In this document: positions 1 to 11,269 of the stretch, one piece after another
Numbering within the stretch: position 1 is the first letter of the stretch
Layout of the letters: each line of letters opens with the position of its first letter
Assembly (NCBI RefSeq): GCF_018687715.1
Contig: NC_056765.1
Location: 7,304,501 to 7,368,500, forward strand
Source of the DNA: Carya illinoinensis
Lineage: Eukaryota > Streptophyta > Magnoliopsida > Fagales > Juglandaceae
Length of the DNA stretch: 64,000 bases
Reading direction: 5' to 3'
Notes under the pieces: model-generated
Database searches by the model: none
Told to the model about the DNA's origin: nothing
What the model saw: only the letters and a program-made list of their open reading frames with translations
Made by a program: the position numbers and the translations under genes

Positions 1-1143
1 GCATGTGACTTGTGCCAAAGGGTCAAAGCTGATAATTTTTTGCCAAATGGTTTGCTGCAACCATTGCCTATACCCTTTCAACCGTGGACCCAGATATCCA
101 TGGATTTTATTGAGGGCTTACCCAACTCCCATGGTTACAACAGTTTGTGGGTGGTGGTTGATCGCTTGACTAAGTATGGTCATTTTGTACCCTTAAAACA
201 CCCGTATACAGCCAAAACAGTCGCAGATTCATTTATGAAGAATATTTTTAAGTTACACGGAATGCCCCAGTCCATAGTGTCCGACAGGGATACTACGTTC
301 ACAAGTCAATTTTGGCAAGAATTATTCAAGTTACAGGGTGTCCAGATGGCTATGAGCACATCATACCATCCTCAGACTGATGGACAATCGGAGGCTGTCA
401 ACAAAACAGTGGAAAATTACTTGCGATGTTTCACGGGAGACCGACCGAAGGACTGGTCAGTGTGGATACCCCTAGCTGAGTGGTGGTACAATTCCACTCA
501 GCATCTGTCAACTAAGGTCACGCCCTATGAGGCTCTTTATGGGTACCCCCCACCTCGTGTAATAGACTACATCCCTGGCACCTCACGCATGGAAACAGTA
601 GACCAAGTTTTATGCAACAGAGATCGAATACTCAGTGTCCTCAAACAGAACTTACAACATGCTCAGAATAGAATGAAAAAATATGCAGATCTTAGAAGAA
701 GAGAACAACAATTCGAAGAAGGAGATCTTGTATACCTCAGGTTGCAGCCGTACTGTCAGTCATCGGTGTCCCATCGAAGGGATCTGAAGTTGGCTCCGAG
801 GTACTTCGGGCCATATCGAGTGCTGAAAAAAATTGGGACCGTGGCTTATACATTGGATTTGCCTCCATCTTCACGTATACATCCCACTTTTCATGTATCA
901 CAACTGAAATGCAAGGTGGGTTCCAAGGCAGTGGCCATTCCGTCGCTACCCCCAGTGGATGCTCACGGTGTGCTTTGTCCCGAACCAGAGGAAGTGATCA
1001 GTAGGCGCATGGTGAAAGTTGGGAACCGAGCAAGGGCAGAGCTACTCATTAAATGGCATGGCCAGGACGCTGCAGATGCTACTTGGGAGATTTATTCAAA
1101 ACTCAAAGAGGATTTCCCTCAACTTGAGGGCAAGGTTTTTTAA
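1..1143 (+). CDS. Ty3 chromovirus integrase and chromodomain, 3' end of pol (5' part outside window)
   Basis: This is the C-terminal part of a Ty3-type polyprotein, open from base 1 to TAA at 1141-1143. It starts inside the integrase zinc finger: the C-x2-C pair of the HHCC motif is at bases 4-15. The integrase core follows, with the three acidic residues in recognisable contexts: MDFIEGLP, SDRDTTF and DGQSEAVNKTVE. After the basic GPY-like region (RYFGPYRVLKKIG) the C-terminus reads LIKWHGQDAADATWE and ends near FPQLEGKVF, which has the shape of a chromodomain. Integrase joins cDNA to target DNA, and the chromodomain is thought to steer insertion to chromatin. A purine-rich tract and an LTR follow directly, so this is the 3' end of one element. 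No internal stop is visible. Clade assignment (Reina-like chromovirus) is inference from the tail. Confidence 0.9.
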   Translation, partial: ACDLCQRVKADNFLPNGLLQPLPIPFQPWTQISMDFIEGLPNSHGYNSLWVVVDRLTKYGHFVPLKHPYTAKTVADSFMKNIFKLHGMPQSIVSDRDTTFTSQFWQELFKLQGVQMAMSTSYHPQTDGQSEAVNKTVENYLRCFTGDRPKDWSVWIPLAEWWYNSTQHLSTKVTPYEALYGYPPPRVIDYIPGTSRMETVDQVLCNRDRILSVLKQNLQHAQNRMKKYADLRRREQQFEEGDLVYLRLQPYCQSSVSHRRDLKLAPRYFGPYRVLKKIGTVAYTLDLPPSSRIHPTFHVSQLKCKVGSKAVAIPSLPPVDAHGVLCPEPEEVISRRMVKVGNRARAELLIKWHGQDAADATWEIYSKLKEDFPQLEGKVF

Positions 1144-1155
1144 TGGGGGATGGAA
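1144..1155 (+). other. Polypurine tract of the left-edge Ty3 element
   Basis: TGGGGGATGGAA lies between the pol stop and the first TG of the LTR. A G/A-rich tract here is the usual plus-strand primer site of LTR retrotransposons. Confidence 0.7.
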
Positions 1156-1686
1156 TGTAACAACCATGCGGGGGACTTGAAGGCAGCGTGTGTGAGGGCT
1201 ATACGGGAGCATGAGTGCAGTCAATGAAGAAGGAAAGTGCAGCGGCGGCAGATGCTGGGTTATCGAGTGAAAACCTAAGTCAAAAGCTAAGTGTCGGCAA
1301 AAGTGAAAGAGAAGCTTCGGTCAAAGCTGGATGTTCCATTAGGCTAAGGGAATTTAGTCCGGCTGGGCTTTTTCATGGGTTTTTTAGAGTCTAGCAAGGA
1401 TTATGGAATTATGGGGTCTATGTTGGGCCCAAATCTATGTTATTTTAAGTCTATGTCTTTTGTTTTGATGTCTTTTGTTTTGAGTCCAATAGTTGGCCCA
1501 TGGCCTGTGTGTTTTCCAGAAAGTGTAAGGATGAGGACTTATATGAGGCGCCGCCAGACCTGTAAGAATCATCTGAAAAGTAATGCAAACCTAAATTTCT
1601 TCTTTCCTCTCTATCTATCATTTCTATTGGAGGTGCTCTCCTCGAAAGAGCCTATTTTTCCAGCAAACCACAAGGGGTTTGTTACA
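1156..1686 (+). repeat. 3' LTR of the left-edge Ty3 element (531 bp)
   Basis: The LTR starts TGTAACAA just after the purine tract and ends TTGTTACA, a perfect 8 bp terminal inverted repeat. The partner 5' LTR and the other target-site copy lie outside the window; the candidate 3' target-site copy is ATTTC at 1687-1691. An open frame inside it (1375-1713) crosses the LTR edge, and I do not regard it as a gene. Confidence 0.8.
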
Positions 1687-1800
1687 ATTTCTCTGAAGTT
1701 TTCTAGAATCTAGAACCTATTTGGAACAAAAGGCTGCTTCGAATGGGGAGAACTCTTCTTATGACTTCACTTTCTTTGCTTTGCAAAAAAAAAAAAAAAA

Positions 1801-2266
1801 GATCCTGTCTATGTCGCTTACCATGATCAAGAATGGGGAGTTCCTATCCATGATGACAAGTAAGCCTCTCTATCTCCCTCTTTCCTCTCTCTAGCATTCA
1901 CACATGCCCATAATATGACTGATTTCATAGCTCTTATCTATCAAGCAAGATGTTGCTTGAATTGTTGGTCTTAACTGGTGCTCAAGTTGGTTCAGATTGG
2001 AGCTCAATCTTGAAAAAATGCCAAGATTTCAGGTTGGGTTCTTTCTTTCGACTAACAAACAATGGAATTAGTTATTGTGTCACATTTTCTTGTGAGATTA
2101 ACTAATACAAAGACTTTTTTCTTGATTTAGGAATGCATTTTCAGGACTTGATGCAGAAACTATTGCCAAGTTCAGTGATAAACAAATGGTGTCAATTAGT
2201 TCAAAATATGGCATTGACATAAGCCGAGTTAGGGGCGTCGTCGACAACTCTAACCAAATTCTTGAG
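1801..2266 (+). pseudogene. DNA-3-methyladenine glycosylase I (TAG family) gene fragment, three exons
   Basis: Three exon-like blocks match the middle of plant TAG-type base-excision glycosylases, which remove 3-methyladenine from DNA. Block 1 (1801-1859) reads DPVYVAYHDQEWGVPIHDD and ends at a GTAAGC donor. Block 2 (about 1946-2032) contains LLELLVLTGAQVGSDW and ends at a GT donor. Block 3 (2131-2266) follows a TTTAG acceptor, contains SISSKYGIDISRVRGVVDN and ends at GTAAAT. The blocks have no stops and keep their introns, so this is a genomic copy and not a retroposed one. The N-terminus and the C-terminal catalytic part are missing: upstream is a 17-base A run and a Ty3 LTR, downstream is repeat DNA. 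It is a broken fragment, possibly carried by a transposon. Confidence 0.75.
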
Positions 2267-2899
2267 GTAAATAAATTATTACTCTCTTATTTCTAAGAAA
2301 ATATAGCATCTTGGGGTATGAGGAGCTTATAAGCACAAGAGATGAGACATGAAAATTGCCCATTCTTGAGGTACAAGCACCAGGACTACATTCTAAGAAA
2401 ATATAGCATACACTTACACATATAACCTGCTATGCTTTATTTGCCTTGTCATGCCTCACTTTGAGATTTTAGTATCCAAGTTTCATCTTGCGATATAGGA
2501 TTGTATGAGGCATGATATCGTGGCAAAAGTAAAAAAGACAATACAAGAGTTTGTACTTGCACGTTCATGTACTGATTTCTCGTTTTCTTTTTGCAACACA
2601 ATACCTGCTTTATTTCCTTTAACATATATTACTCTTTAGAACCTTTAACATGATATATATCAGCTTCATTCCCAATCACATTTGCCACTTCATCTATTAT
2701 TCCTTTAACATATATTACTCTCTTTATTAATCTAGTATGACTTTTCTGATCTTTTCTAGGCTCAATGATTGCATAACAATTTCAAAGAACTATTCAATAA
2801 ATGTGAAGAAGAAGAACTACCCATGAAAGAAATGGTCTTAAAGCTAATGACAAACACAATGTGAAGAAGAAGAAATATCCATAAAGAACTTTCATGAGA
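2267..2899. other. AT-rich spacer with short direct repeats
   Basis: No further glycosylase exon is visible. Short duplicated phrases occur, such as TAAGAAAATATAGCAT near 2294 and 2393 and a TTTAACATATATTACTCT phrase near 2618 and 2704. They suggest repeat decay, not coding sequence. Confidence 0.5.
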
Positions 2900-3850
2900 T
2901 TTTATTTGTAATTTTTTTATTATATGAATAATTATCCATTATATCATATTTATTATTAATTTATATATATTATATATATATATTTTATTGTGGTATATCA
3001 TATTGTTAGTGCGTTTTAAATGTCATTAATTAATTCAATGCACCGGCAATGTATTCATAGTAGCGTTTAAATTAATGCCGTTAATTTAAAAAAATGTGTT
3101 GGCAACAAACTAGTGGCGGTGTTTACATTACGTTGTTAATTTATGCAATGCGGAAAAAATAAACTCATGGTAGCGTTTAGATAGATGCAGTTAATAAATT
3201 TGATGTGTCATTAACATACTATTGGAGGCATTTAAATAAATATTGCAAATTTATATGATGTACTGACAATGTACTAGCATCGGCGTTTATGATAATGCTG
3301 CTATTTTAATCAGTGGCAGTGTTTAGATAAATGTCATTAATTTATTTAATGTGTCGCCGCTAATGTACTATTAGTGGCATTTAAATAAATGTCGTCAATT
3401 TATATGATGCATCGGCAACTTACTAGCAGCGACGTTTATGATAACGCGGCTATTTTAATCAGTGGTGGCGGTTAGATAAACGCCATTAATTTATTCCATG
3501 TGTTGCCGCCAACGTACTATTAGTGGCGTTTAAATAAATGTCACCAATTTATAAAATGCGTCAACAATGTAGTTGTAACGGCATTTATGGTAACACCAGT
3601 AATTTTTGCAAGGGGATGGCAACGATAAAGTGGCGGCATTTCAAGAAATGTCACTAAATTGTATACAAACGCCGCTAATGAGATTTACAAATATTGGCGT
3701 TTGCGCAAATGCCAGAACATAGAAATAGCGACCCTCTAGTACCGGCGGACGGTTACGCCAGTAGAAAAATGCCATGAATTATTTAGTGGCATTTTTTTGG
3801 ACAGTTGCTGGCACATAACCAACGCTAGTAATTCTGTCTTTTTTTGTAGC
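2900..3850 (+). mobile_element. CACTA-type transposon end rich in subterminal repeats
   Basis: About 900 bp is built from many diverged copies of a roughly 30-60 bp phrase around GGCGTTTAAATAAATGTC, with GCCGCTAAT-like cores in both orientations. It ends near 3850 with GTCTTTTTTTGTAG, nearly the reverse complement of CACTACAAAAAAAGAC, a terminus typical of plant CACTA (En/Spm) elements. The last 240 bp is paralogous to 45590-45840, where the terminal TAGTG is intact. The final bases here are damaged or cut by the adjoining Copia piece. No opposite terminus is found and no transposase is present. Confidence 0.6.
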
Positions 3851-3854
3851 TAGC

Positions 3855-4333
3855 TATGAAGATCTTCATTGAGGTAAAGCTTGGCTGTGGGATTAGTTAA
3901 AGTCGCAAGGTGGAGATTGTTAACTTTTGGCTCCTTAGTTTAGTCCCACACCGGTGGGAAATAACAAAGGAGCAAATCCTTAAGGTTATAAATAAGAGGA
4001 TTAGCCTCTTAGTTTAAGTGCACCAGTTGAAAGCTTATCTAGTAACTTTTGATTTTAGTTAAATTCCTCTATTAGCTTTTTGTAAAAGGGGAAGAGGTGT
4101 AAAGTTAAAGTTTTACTAGTGGGGTAGCTTTGTAGGTGTGGTGAGGAGAAAAATTGTGTGATTGTAACAATTTTTCACATAGTGAATTTTTTTCTCTGGG
4201 TTTGGTGGTTTTTCTCCTATTTTGGAGTTTCCACGTAAATTTCTTGTGTTGTTATTATTTCTCTATTTTTCTTATTATTCCTGCAAATGATAGATCTTAG
4301 GGGGGTGAATTTAGGAGGTCCAAATTCCCAACA
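3855..4333 (+). mobile_element. Copia element 3' end: internal stub, polypurine tract and LTR
   Basis: A short internal stub is followed by the purine-rich AAGGTGGAGAT (3908-3917), then an LTR from TGTTAAC (3918) to CCCAACA (4333), about 416 bp. The LTR has a TATA-like TTATAAATAAG near 3985 and phrases common in plant Copia LTRs, such as TAGTCCCACACCGGTGGGAA and TTTTTCTCTGGGTTTGGTGG. The right flank is the ankyrin/PGG exon, so the element inserted in that exon. The 5' half and the left target-site copy are missing. The Copia assignment rests on pattern recognition. Confidence 0.6.
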
Positions 4334-4798
4334 GTGGGTGCTTTGATTGTTACCATTATGTTCGCAGTAGCTTTTGCAGTTCCAGGTGGTTAGGAACAAA
4401 CTACTGGCTTTCCAATATTCTTAAGGAGAAAACTGTTTATGCTGTTTATAATATCCGATGCATTGTCCCTATTTTCTTCCACAACTTCAGTCTTGATATT
4501 TTTGGGAATCCTCACATCACGTTATGCAGAAGAAAATTTTCTTGAATATTTGCCAAGGCAGATGATAATAGGTCTTTCGACCCTCTTTTACTCTGTTGCG
4601 ACCATAATGATAACTTTTTCCAGTGCTCTTTTAATCATCCTACATAAGCAATTACATATTGCAATTCTTCTCATTTGTCTAACGGGTTTTCCAGTTACAT
4701 TCTTCGTATGGATTCAGTTCCCCATTCTTAAAGATATGATCAGGTCAACCAATTTCCCAGGTCTCTTTAACAGAAAGACAAAGTTTAGTTTCAAGTAA
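4334..4798 (+). pseudogene. Ankyrin/PGG-domain (ITN1-like) membrane protein, last exon, copy A
   Basis: The sequence encodes the PGG domain of plant ankyrin-repeat membrane proteins (ITN1/ACD6 group), which act at membranes in stress and defence signalling. The first transmembrane segment (VGALIVTIMFAVAFAVPGG) is followed at once by an in-frame TAG (4391-4393), where an Asn codon usually stands. The frame continues through FPIFLRR and three more hydrophobic segments, including SDALSLFSSTTSVLIFLGIL and ATIMITFSSALLIILH, to TAA at 4796-4798. The 5' boundary is the Copia LTR, so the ankyrin repeats and the start of the exon are missing. Translation of the part after the stop from ATG 4439 is possible but unlikely. 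Copy B lies at 16424-28097. Confidence 0.85.
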
Positions 4799-5090
4799 TC
4801 CATTGTGCAATATGCTGTTTTGCAATAAAAGCTTAAGATCTCTTCGGTGGCTGGCAACGCAAGATATTGCATGCTTCTAGCAGCTAGGTTGAGGCTACAA
4901 TCTGGAAGAAGGCTTCAAGTTTGTGCCGCTCAAAAGAATAGAGAGATTCATAAGTTTCTTCATTATCTCACAAGTTGAAGGACTTGAGAGAAAATTGAAA
5001 GATTTCTCGTTTGGTAGAAACTTGTTTAACTTGTATATAGTGTGTTTGTAAGACTTGAATATATTAAGATTTTTGGTTTTGGTGTTTTAT
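4799..5090 (+). other. 3' flank of copy A, duplicated at copy B; empty LTR target site
   Basis: This non-coding stretch aligns with the 3' flank of copy B in two pieces, 28098-28265 and 30639-30760. It contains CATTATCTCACAAGTT with TCTCA at 4966-4970. At the same point copy B has a 2.4 kb LTR, so this is the pre-insertion form. Confidence 0.8.
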
Positions 5091-5486
5091 TTTATTTATT
5101 TATTTTTAATTTTAATTGTTACTACGTCTCTTTTAACTTCATTTGTTAGTTGGTAAATTTCTCCCTATTTGTCTTAACTAGTGGATCAGTGCAGCTTTTT
5201 AAGCCTGACCATATGGATCTCTCTCTTGTCTCTCTCGATACATTAATACATTCTCTATCTTGCTCCATGCAGTCCAGCTTTTCCTACTTGTGGTAAAGCT
5301 CATTTCATATATAGCCTTCACGTCCGTACGTATGTCTGTATCAAACCGCAATCCACTTTTATATGTCCATAATTCATACTGTGTGGTTTCATTGCAATGC
5401 CATTCTCTGCCACAAACTCAAGAACCACATCTATCTGCTAATCCTTTACTTTGGCTAAATCATCTCTGGCTCAAAGAACGTACGTA
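5091..5486. other. Unassigned spacer
   Basis: AT-rich, with no supported gene or repeat. A 79-codon open frame from 5260 has no recognisable content. Confidence 0.4.
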
Positions 5487-6060
5487 CACTATAACATAAC
5501 CAAGCTTTTGCTGCGTTTCTCTTTCCTGAGGCTAATTTTTCGTGGCAAAATTTCCCCAGTTGGAGAACATCCGTTGAGTTAACTTCGATTTAGTATACCG
5601 CTGGACAGAAAATCCTTTTTTGGCATTTTTTATGTGCAGCAAATCAGATCGCCGAATTGAAGGAACTTTAGATGACTTGCAGAGGTTTGAGAATTGGTTT
5701 ATTTGCTGCTGCTATAAAGTCTCGCCGTTAATTTTGAGTAATGGAGCTTTTACCGCGATGCCGTGCCGTTGCAATAACCATGGGCAAGGGGCATGCGCTG
5801 CAATAAGTATCTGGGAGGGTTATTATGGCGAAACCTTTAGCGCCGTAACAAATAATCATATTTAATAGACTTTCACCGACGAAGACACAGCTGCAGCAGA
5901 TTTTCCCCAAATTTCCCTTGCTACGCCAACGATTCTTTCTCCACGAGTTGCTGCGCCGCCGCTCGTCGGACCGTTGCCTTTGCTGCAGGAGTCGTCTCCT
6001 CCCTGGTAATGAAATCACAGTTTAAACCTTAATTATTTCTCTCCTACCAGCTGTTCGTCC

Positions 6061-6080
6061 TCTCTCTCTCTCTCTCTCTC
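6061..6080. repeat. CT microsatellite
   Basis: Ten TC dinucleotides in a row. Confidence 0.95.
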
Positions 6081-7664
6081 AAGGCTGCCCCAGTACCATG
6101 ATTTGGCTATCACTTTAATCCGGCCCCCTCTCATTACCATTTAACTCATTTTGTTAAAATAGTACCCAAATGAGTTATACTTGAACCTATATAATTTTCT
6201 TCCTTAACAATCCATTGTTTTTTTTAAAATTAATAGGTGACTGAGCATAGCTCATGTGCTGTTCGAGTAGTGACATATTTCCAACGGCAGGGTATATTTC
6301 TGAGCTCCTAATTGCCATTTATATACATCATGGTAATGTTGTTGTATTTATGCTTGTTGAGAGTTCAGAATTTTTTATGTATATACTCTATTGTCCTGTT
6401 GAATATTACTGCCTATGTAGCCCCAATGTTGTTTGGAATTGAAAAAAACAAGTGTGATAGAAATTGTTTTCATGAGTTAATACTCTGTTTAGTAAAAAAC
6501 AGAGTACCAAACATTGGAATGCCAAAGTAAAGATTTGCTTTACTTTGGCTCCCCAGTATTTTGAAATTGCTTATGGTTCATGGATTGAAAATATGGTTCA
6601 TGTCAGGCTAGTATTATATCCAAGGAGGATTTATCTCATTTTAATGTGGATATGCAGGTCATGTATATATTTTTATTTTTAAGGTGAAAAAGTTACAAAA
6701 ATGACACATGGGTACCAATTTTGGATTTTTCTAAGCTGATTGTTAGCTATCCTTTGTAGGTAGAGATTCCTCGCTGGACTCCTAAGCTTGAAAAGCACAT
6801 TTTGAAATAAAATAATTGCAAGGTTTTTCGTTTATTTCTGTTTCTTACATCTAGCCATTATATTAGGTTTTTATATAATACTCTGTGATGAGGTTGAGTT
6901 TATTGTGAAGGTTGTTTACAAGGAAAAAATGCAAAGGAGTCTAGCGAGGAAAACACGGACTCTCCCCATGAGCTACAATTCTGCATCAATTAATTCAGCC
7001 CCAAAGGAATATGTGGGAAGAACCAATAATGATGAACCAAGTAGTTGATACTGTGAAGGCCTTTAATGAATTGCAAAGTGAAGAGACTGTGTTATGTTCA
7101 AGGACCATTATTTTTGTGTACATTGGAGATATGACCACCATGCTGTGTTCAATGGTTATCATGAATTGAGGCATGTAACCGTACATCTGGATTTTGCTTC
7201 TTTGTGAAGGTTGTAGAGGGTCAACGGTACCAGAAATGATATTGTTTAATGTAGTTTTCCTACCGTTCATTTTGTATTCGATGGTATGAATTGTAAGTTT
7301 ATAACAATTAAAGGGTAACCTTACGGAGTTCAAGTGTTGTACACGTGGTGATGAATACTAAGGCCAGGTTTATGTGTGTACAAAGAAATATACATTCTTG
7401 TTTATAGAGATATATAAATATATATAAGTTATATATAGTTGATATATACATTCTTATATATATATAATTATATATGAATGTATATATACACTATATAGTA
7501 ATGTCAGAATGTATATAGAATATGAGTCATATTTGCGTACTCGAGTACGATTGACCAATAGTTGATCTTATGGATTGTATATAGAATCTAGAATAGATAT
7601 TTGCGTACTTGGGTAATAATTAAGACGAGCTGAAAGAATACTATGAGGAATACTAATGCTAGCT

Positions 7665-7665
7665 T

Positions 7666-7692
<27 letters not shown>
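7665..7692. repeat. TA microsatellite
   Basis: About fourteen TA units. The preceding 7400-7500 stretch is also TATA-rich. Confidence 0.95.
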
Positions 7693-7696
<4 letters not shown>

Positions 7697-8775
7697 AGAA
7701 TGTACTTAGTATCATTATTATCAATGTTGACGAGTACCACGTAATACCTGGAATACTACATATTATATAGCTTAAAATTCAAACCATGCATGAAGCCATA
7801 CAATTGGAGGCCAGGATTTAGCCCCTCTCGCATTATCCATTTTAAGTTTCACTTCTAATTGAATATGAATATTTCATCTACCATAAGAGAAGTACTTGCC
7901 CACCTTCATCCTGCTGCATTTAAGATATATAATCATTTACTGACGCAACAAAACTAGGGGAAATTGTTTCTAGTAAAATTTTATAAATCCAAGGAAATTT
8001 GTATATTTCATTGAGATTATACATGTAGTTTCTAAGAAATGTAAGTTTTCTTAGAAACTATGTGGGTATTGCATATCCAGTGTTATACACATGGTACTGG
8101 CTCCTCCCTACCCACCAAGTCATGTTATACAGCAAGGAAATACTATATATTGGTCATGATGGCACGCTACTGCCTTCAAGCTGTCATCTGCAGTTTCAGT
8201 GTAGATACAACAAATCCTATCACAACTGTAGCTCAGCCCATGCTTTGAGAGGACTACGGCTGAACTTGCGCGGGAGAGGGAAACAAGTAAAAGCGGGAGT
8301 GTTGGTTTTCAATACCAACGCTTTGTACTAATATCCTTCATTAAACAACAACTACAAAAAAGCTATCCAAAGGAAGCCACGTCGTGTCTGGAGTTCTCCA
8401 TTTCTGCTGGCGGGATAATTTCTGTAAACCATTAATCTGCTTCCAGCTTTTACTTCTAACTTGCTAAGACTTCAGAAACTCCAATTCAGTACTTGCCCAT
8501 AGCTTGAGTACAAATCATTGCTCTTCCACTTGGATGAAGTTTTAGAAACTTCATCATTTTCCACTACTTCATAATAGAGAATATTGTAGCTTAGCTTCTA
8601 TCAAAAAATGCTACTACAGTAGTTTCATGGTCTTCCCTTAACTTGCTGTTTTAAGGAAACTATATCACACTACAAGTTTTCTTCTGCAGAAGAAATGAAT
8701 CACTCAACAAGAGGGAGAGGCTGAGGACGAGTGTTGCCTGCTACATTTTGATATCCACAGCCAGAACCAGCAAGT

Positions 8776-11119
8776 TGGACTTTGAGAGGTGAAGCTGAGG
8801 TTCACTCTGATGACTCCACTCAATCCCCTGATGATGTACATCCATCGTTTTTGCCTCCTTCTACTCTTGTAGAGCAGGTGAATCCAACAGATTTGGGTAA
8901 GTATGTTGTTTTCATTTGCTCCTTAGCCTATTCACAAACAATACCTCAATCTGAGTTAATACAGGGGATTTTGCACTGACTTAATCTGAGTGCTTGTGTT
9001 GCTGGTATAGTATCAAATACTATTAAACGTGGTAGGGGTGTAAAGAGACAGAGTCTGAGAGGATGCGAAAGTATGGTAAGATACCACTTGAAATAAAAGA
9101 TGGGAAGATAGGTCCATCATGCAATAACAGAATATTCTACACAACAAGAGTTATGTGGATCGTGAAGCACTATGCATAAATGAGGCATATTAGCTGGAGT
9201 GTTGTCAAGGAAAATGAGAAAGAGGAACTTATTGAACGTGTTCGAGTATGGATATTTCAGCTTAAATGTTTGATATCATTTGCAGTGTTGAGTATTAACT
9301 TTAGATAAGTTCAATATAGGCAGTTTGCTGGTAGAGGAATAGCCCATGCATGATATATGTGTGAATCTTAACAAGCAAATTACCCTGTAGTACAACCTGC
9401 TTAGTACTGCATGGTACATGGGGTTTGGCTTCATATAGGCATATTTCTGGTAGAGGAATTACATATGTATGAAGTATGTGTGAATCTTAATTGTAGATGC
9501 TATCTTACCTTTAATATTAAAACCTTAGTTGTAATGGTACATGGGGTTTTGGTTCATATAAATATAGCTTGCACCAAGATTTTTCAAGAAAAATCTTAGC
9601 AAATATATCTATATTATTGTTTGAGTTATTAACACAATTGTGTTGAATAAACCTGAATATAAACATTATATTTCCTAACACAGTATAGGAAATATAATGA
9701 TGATAATCGTAAACTAATTTTAGCACAATGGCATTGATAGGTTGACTTCGTTTTGGATTGGACAAAGAAAAATCATCATCCTACAGTAACAAGTCAGCTA
9801 TCTAGTGCATATAATGCGTTTCATTACAAGTTATATCTTAAATACTTGAGTTATGCAACACATGAAGAGGCACTAGCTAATGAAGGTGGGTTGGTAGAGC
9901 GGCCAGTTTGGGAGTGGTTATGCACTCGGTGGGGAAGTGATTCTTTCAAGGTAAGCATATGGTTTTTCATGTATGATAAGTAATGTCATGAGGTAGAATA
10001 TGTGGCTGTTTAATGAAAGGGAAACAGTTTGTGATAGGAAGGTAGTGATGTCCAATATAAAGATATGTGATGGTGGATGATACTGCTTCTATTTCAATGA
10101 CATGTGCTCATTACAACACCATTGGGGCTTGTAACTTCCAACAACCCCCTACAATCTGAGAGGACTAATTTAATTTATAAAAATAGTGTAATGATTAGCT
10201 GTAGCTAAAACATAATTATTTTTGAACTAAATAATCATGTTATAGGTCAATTCAGAGGGGAAATTTAATGTGTAAATATGAATTGGAGGAGTAGATGCTT
10301 AATCTCGAGTTGATGACATAACTATTGTAAGTACTAATTTTTTCCTATTGGCAATTGATAACAACTAACAAATCAGTTGAAAATGTTCCTGTTATTGCAG
10401 AAAATGTCTACCCAAAACAAAGAAAATAGGCGTAAACAAAAGGTCAACCACACAAGCAGAAGGACATCTTTTGTTGTACTAATGGAAAGAAAGGTAATGA
10501 CATTATACCATGCCCTGGATGTTGTGGCCAAATGTAATTGCTGAATATTTGGATAACTATGCTAATGTGATTGGTATGCCTATGTTCATGTAGAAGGACA
10601 AGAACTTGATTGATTTCTACAAAGATGTGCATTGGTCAAACAAAAAGGGAAGATTTATCACTCCAACTACAGAAGACAATTATGTGAGTATATAGAATAT
10701 GTTTAAACAACTATACCCATGAACTTATTATTTTAACATATACTAGTGTATGGCAAGTGAGCTGTTTAGTGTTAGCACATAAGTTAATATGGAACTTTGA
10801 AGTTAACCTATCAGTTCTATGATGGTAATGGTGGAAGTTCTTAATGCCATAGAATCAAATGATTGAAAAGATGAATGCCAAAGAGCCAGAGGCTCGCACA
10901 GATGAAGCAGCAGCAACCATTTTTAGGGAGGTTTTGGGATATAGGTTGGGTTATTCTAGAGGGCGAGGCCACTCTGTTATGGATGAATCTCCAAAAGTAC
11001 CTGGAGTACCCAATGAGGAGTATGAAAGGCTTGTTGAGGAAAATAAAAAAAAAATAGAAAATCTTCAAAGTATTACCAAAATCGGCTTGAGCAGATTGAA
11101 AGTGGCTTATTGGAAATGA
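8776..11119 (+). pseudogene. Plant Transposase_24 (En/Spm, PF03004-like) gene, multi-exon and degenerate
   Basis: Exon-like blocks on the plus strand follow the order of the plant En/Spm Transposase_24 family. About 9080-9240 reads GKIPLEIKDGKIGPSCNN, with an in-frame TAA soon after. 9753-9953 reads YLSYATHEEALANEGG and WEWLCTRWGSDSFK before a GT donor. 10401-10496 reads KENRRKQKVNHTSRRTSF. 10592-10683 reads FYKDVHWSNKKGRFITP before GTGAGT. 10853-11119 holds AKEPEARTDEAAATIFREVL, GYSRGRGHSV and a charged, probably coiled-coil tail. An acidic, Ser/Pro-rich block at 8776-8897 with a GTAAG donor may be an upstream exon. Product role: a DNA-binding accessory protein in CACTA transposition. At least one stop makes it a pseudogene. 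Confidence 0.6.
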
Positions 11120-11269
11120 GGGAGCATATGCAAGATTATGAGACACGTGTAAATATGCGAATGTCAGAAGTGCAAACAGAATTAGAGTCTCAGAGAGAGA
11201 CTGAACCTGCTGTTCCTTAGGCATCCTATGCAAGCTAGCAGTTATTACTTTTGAATTTTGACTCACATT

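Larger units (their letters stand above)
5620..8700. other. Left interior of the CACTA candidate, no recognised gene
   Basis: Contains a GC-richer block (5700-6010), a CT microsatellite (6061-6080), many AT-rich stretches and a TA repeat. Open frames here are short and unrecognised. The block at 5700-6010 could be a promoter and 5' leader but has no supported coding sequence. Confidence 0.35.

Noticed and set aside
1375..1713. 112-codon frame in the 1156-1686 LTR
   Set aside because: It begins inside the LTR and runs past its end; no recognisable protein.
6995..7333. 112-codon minus-strand frame as a small gene
   Set aside because: No conserved motif, AT-rich surroundings inside the CACTA candidate, and no supporting splice or promoter signal.
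8668..8676. CACTACAAG as the left end of the CACTA
   Set aside because: It matches the right terminus for 9 bases, but its outer 3-mer (TCA) does not match GTA at the right end; kept as an alternative to 5487.
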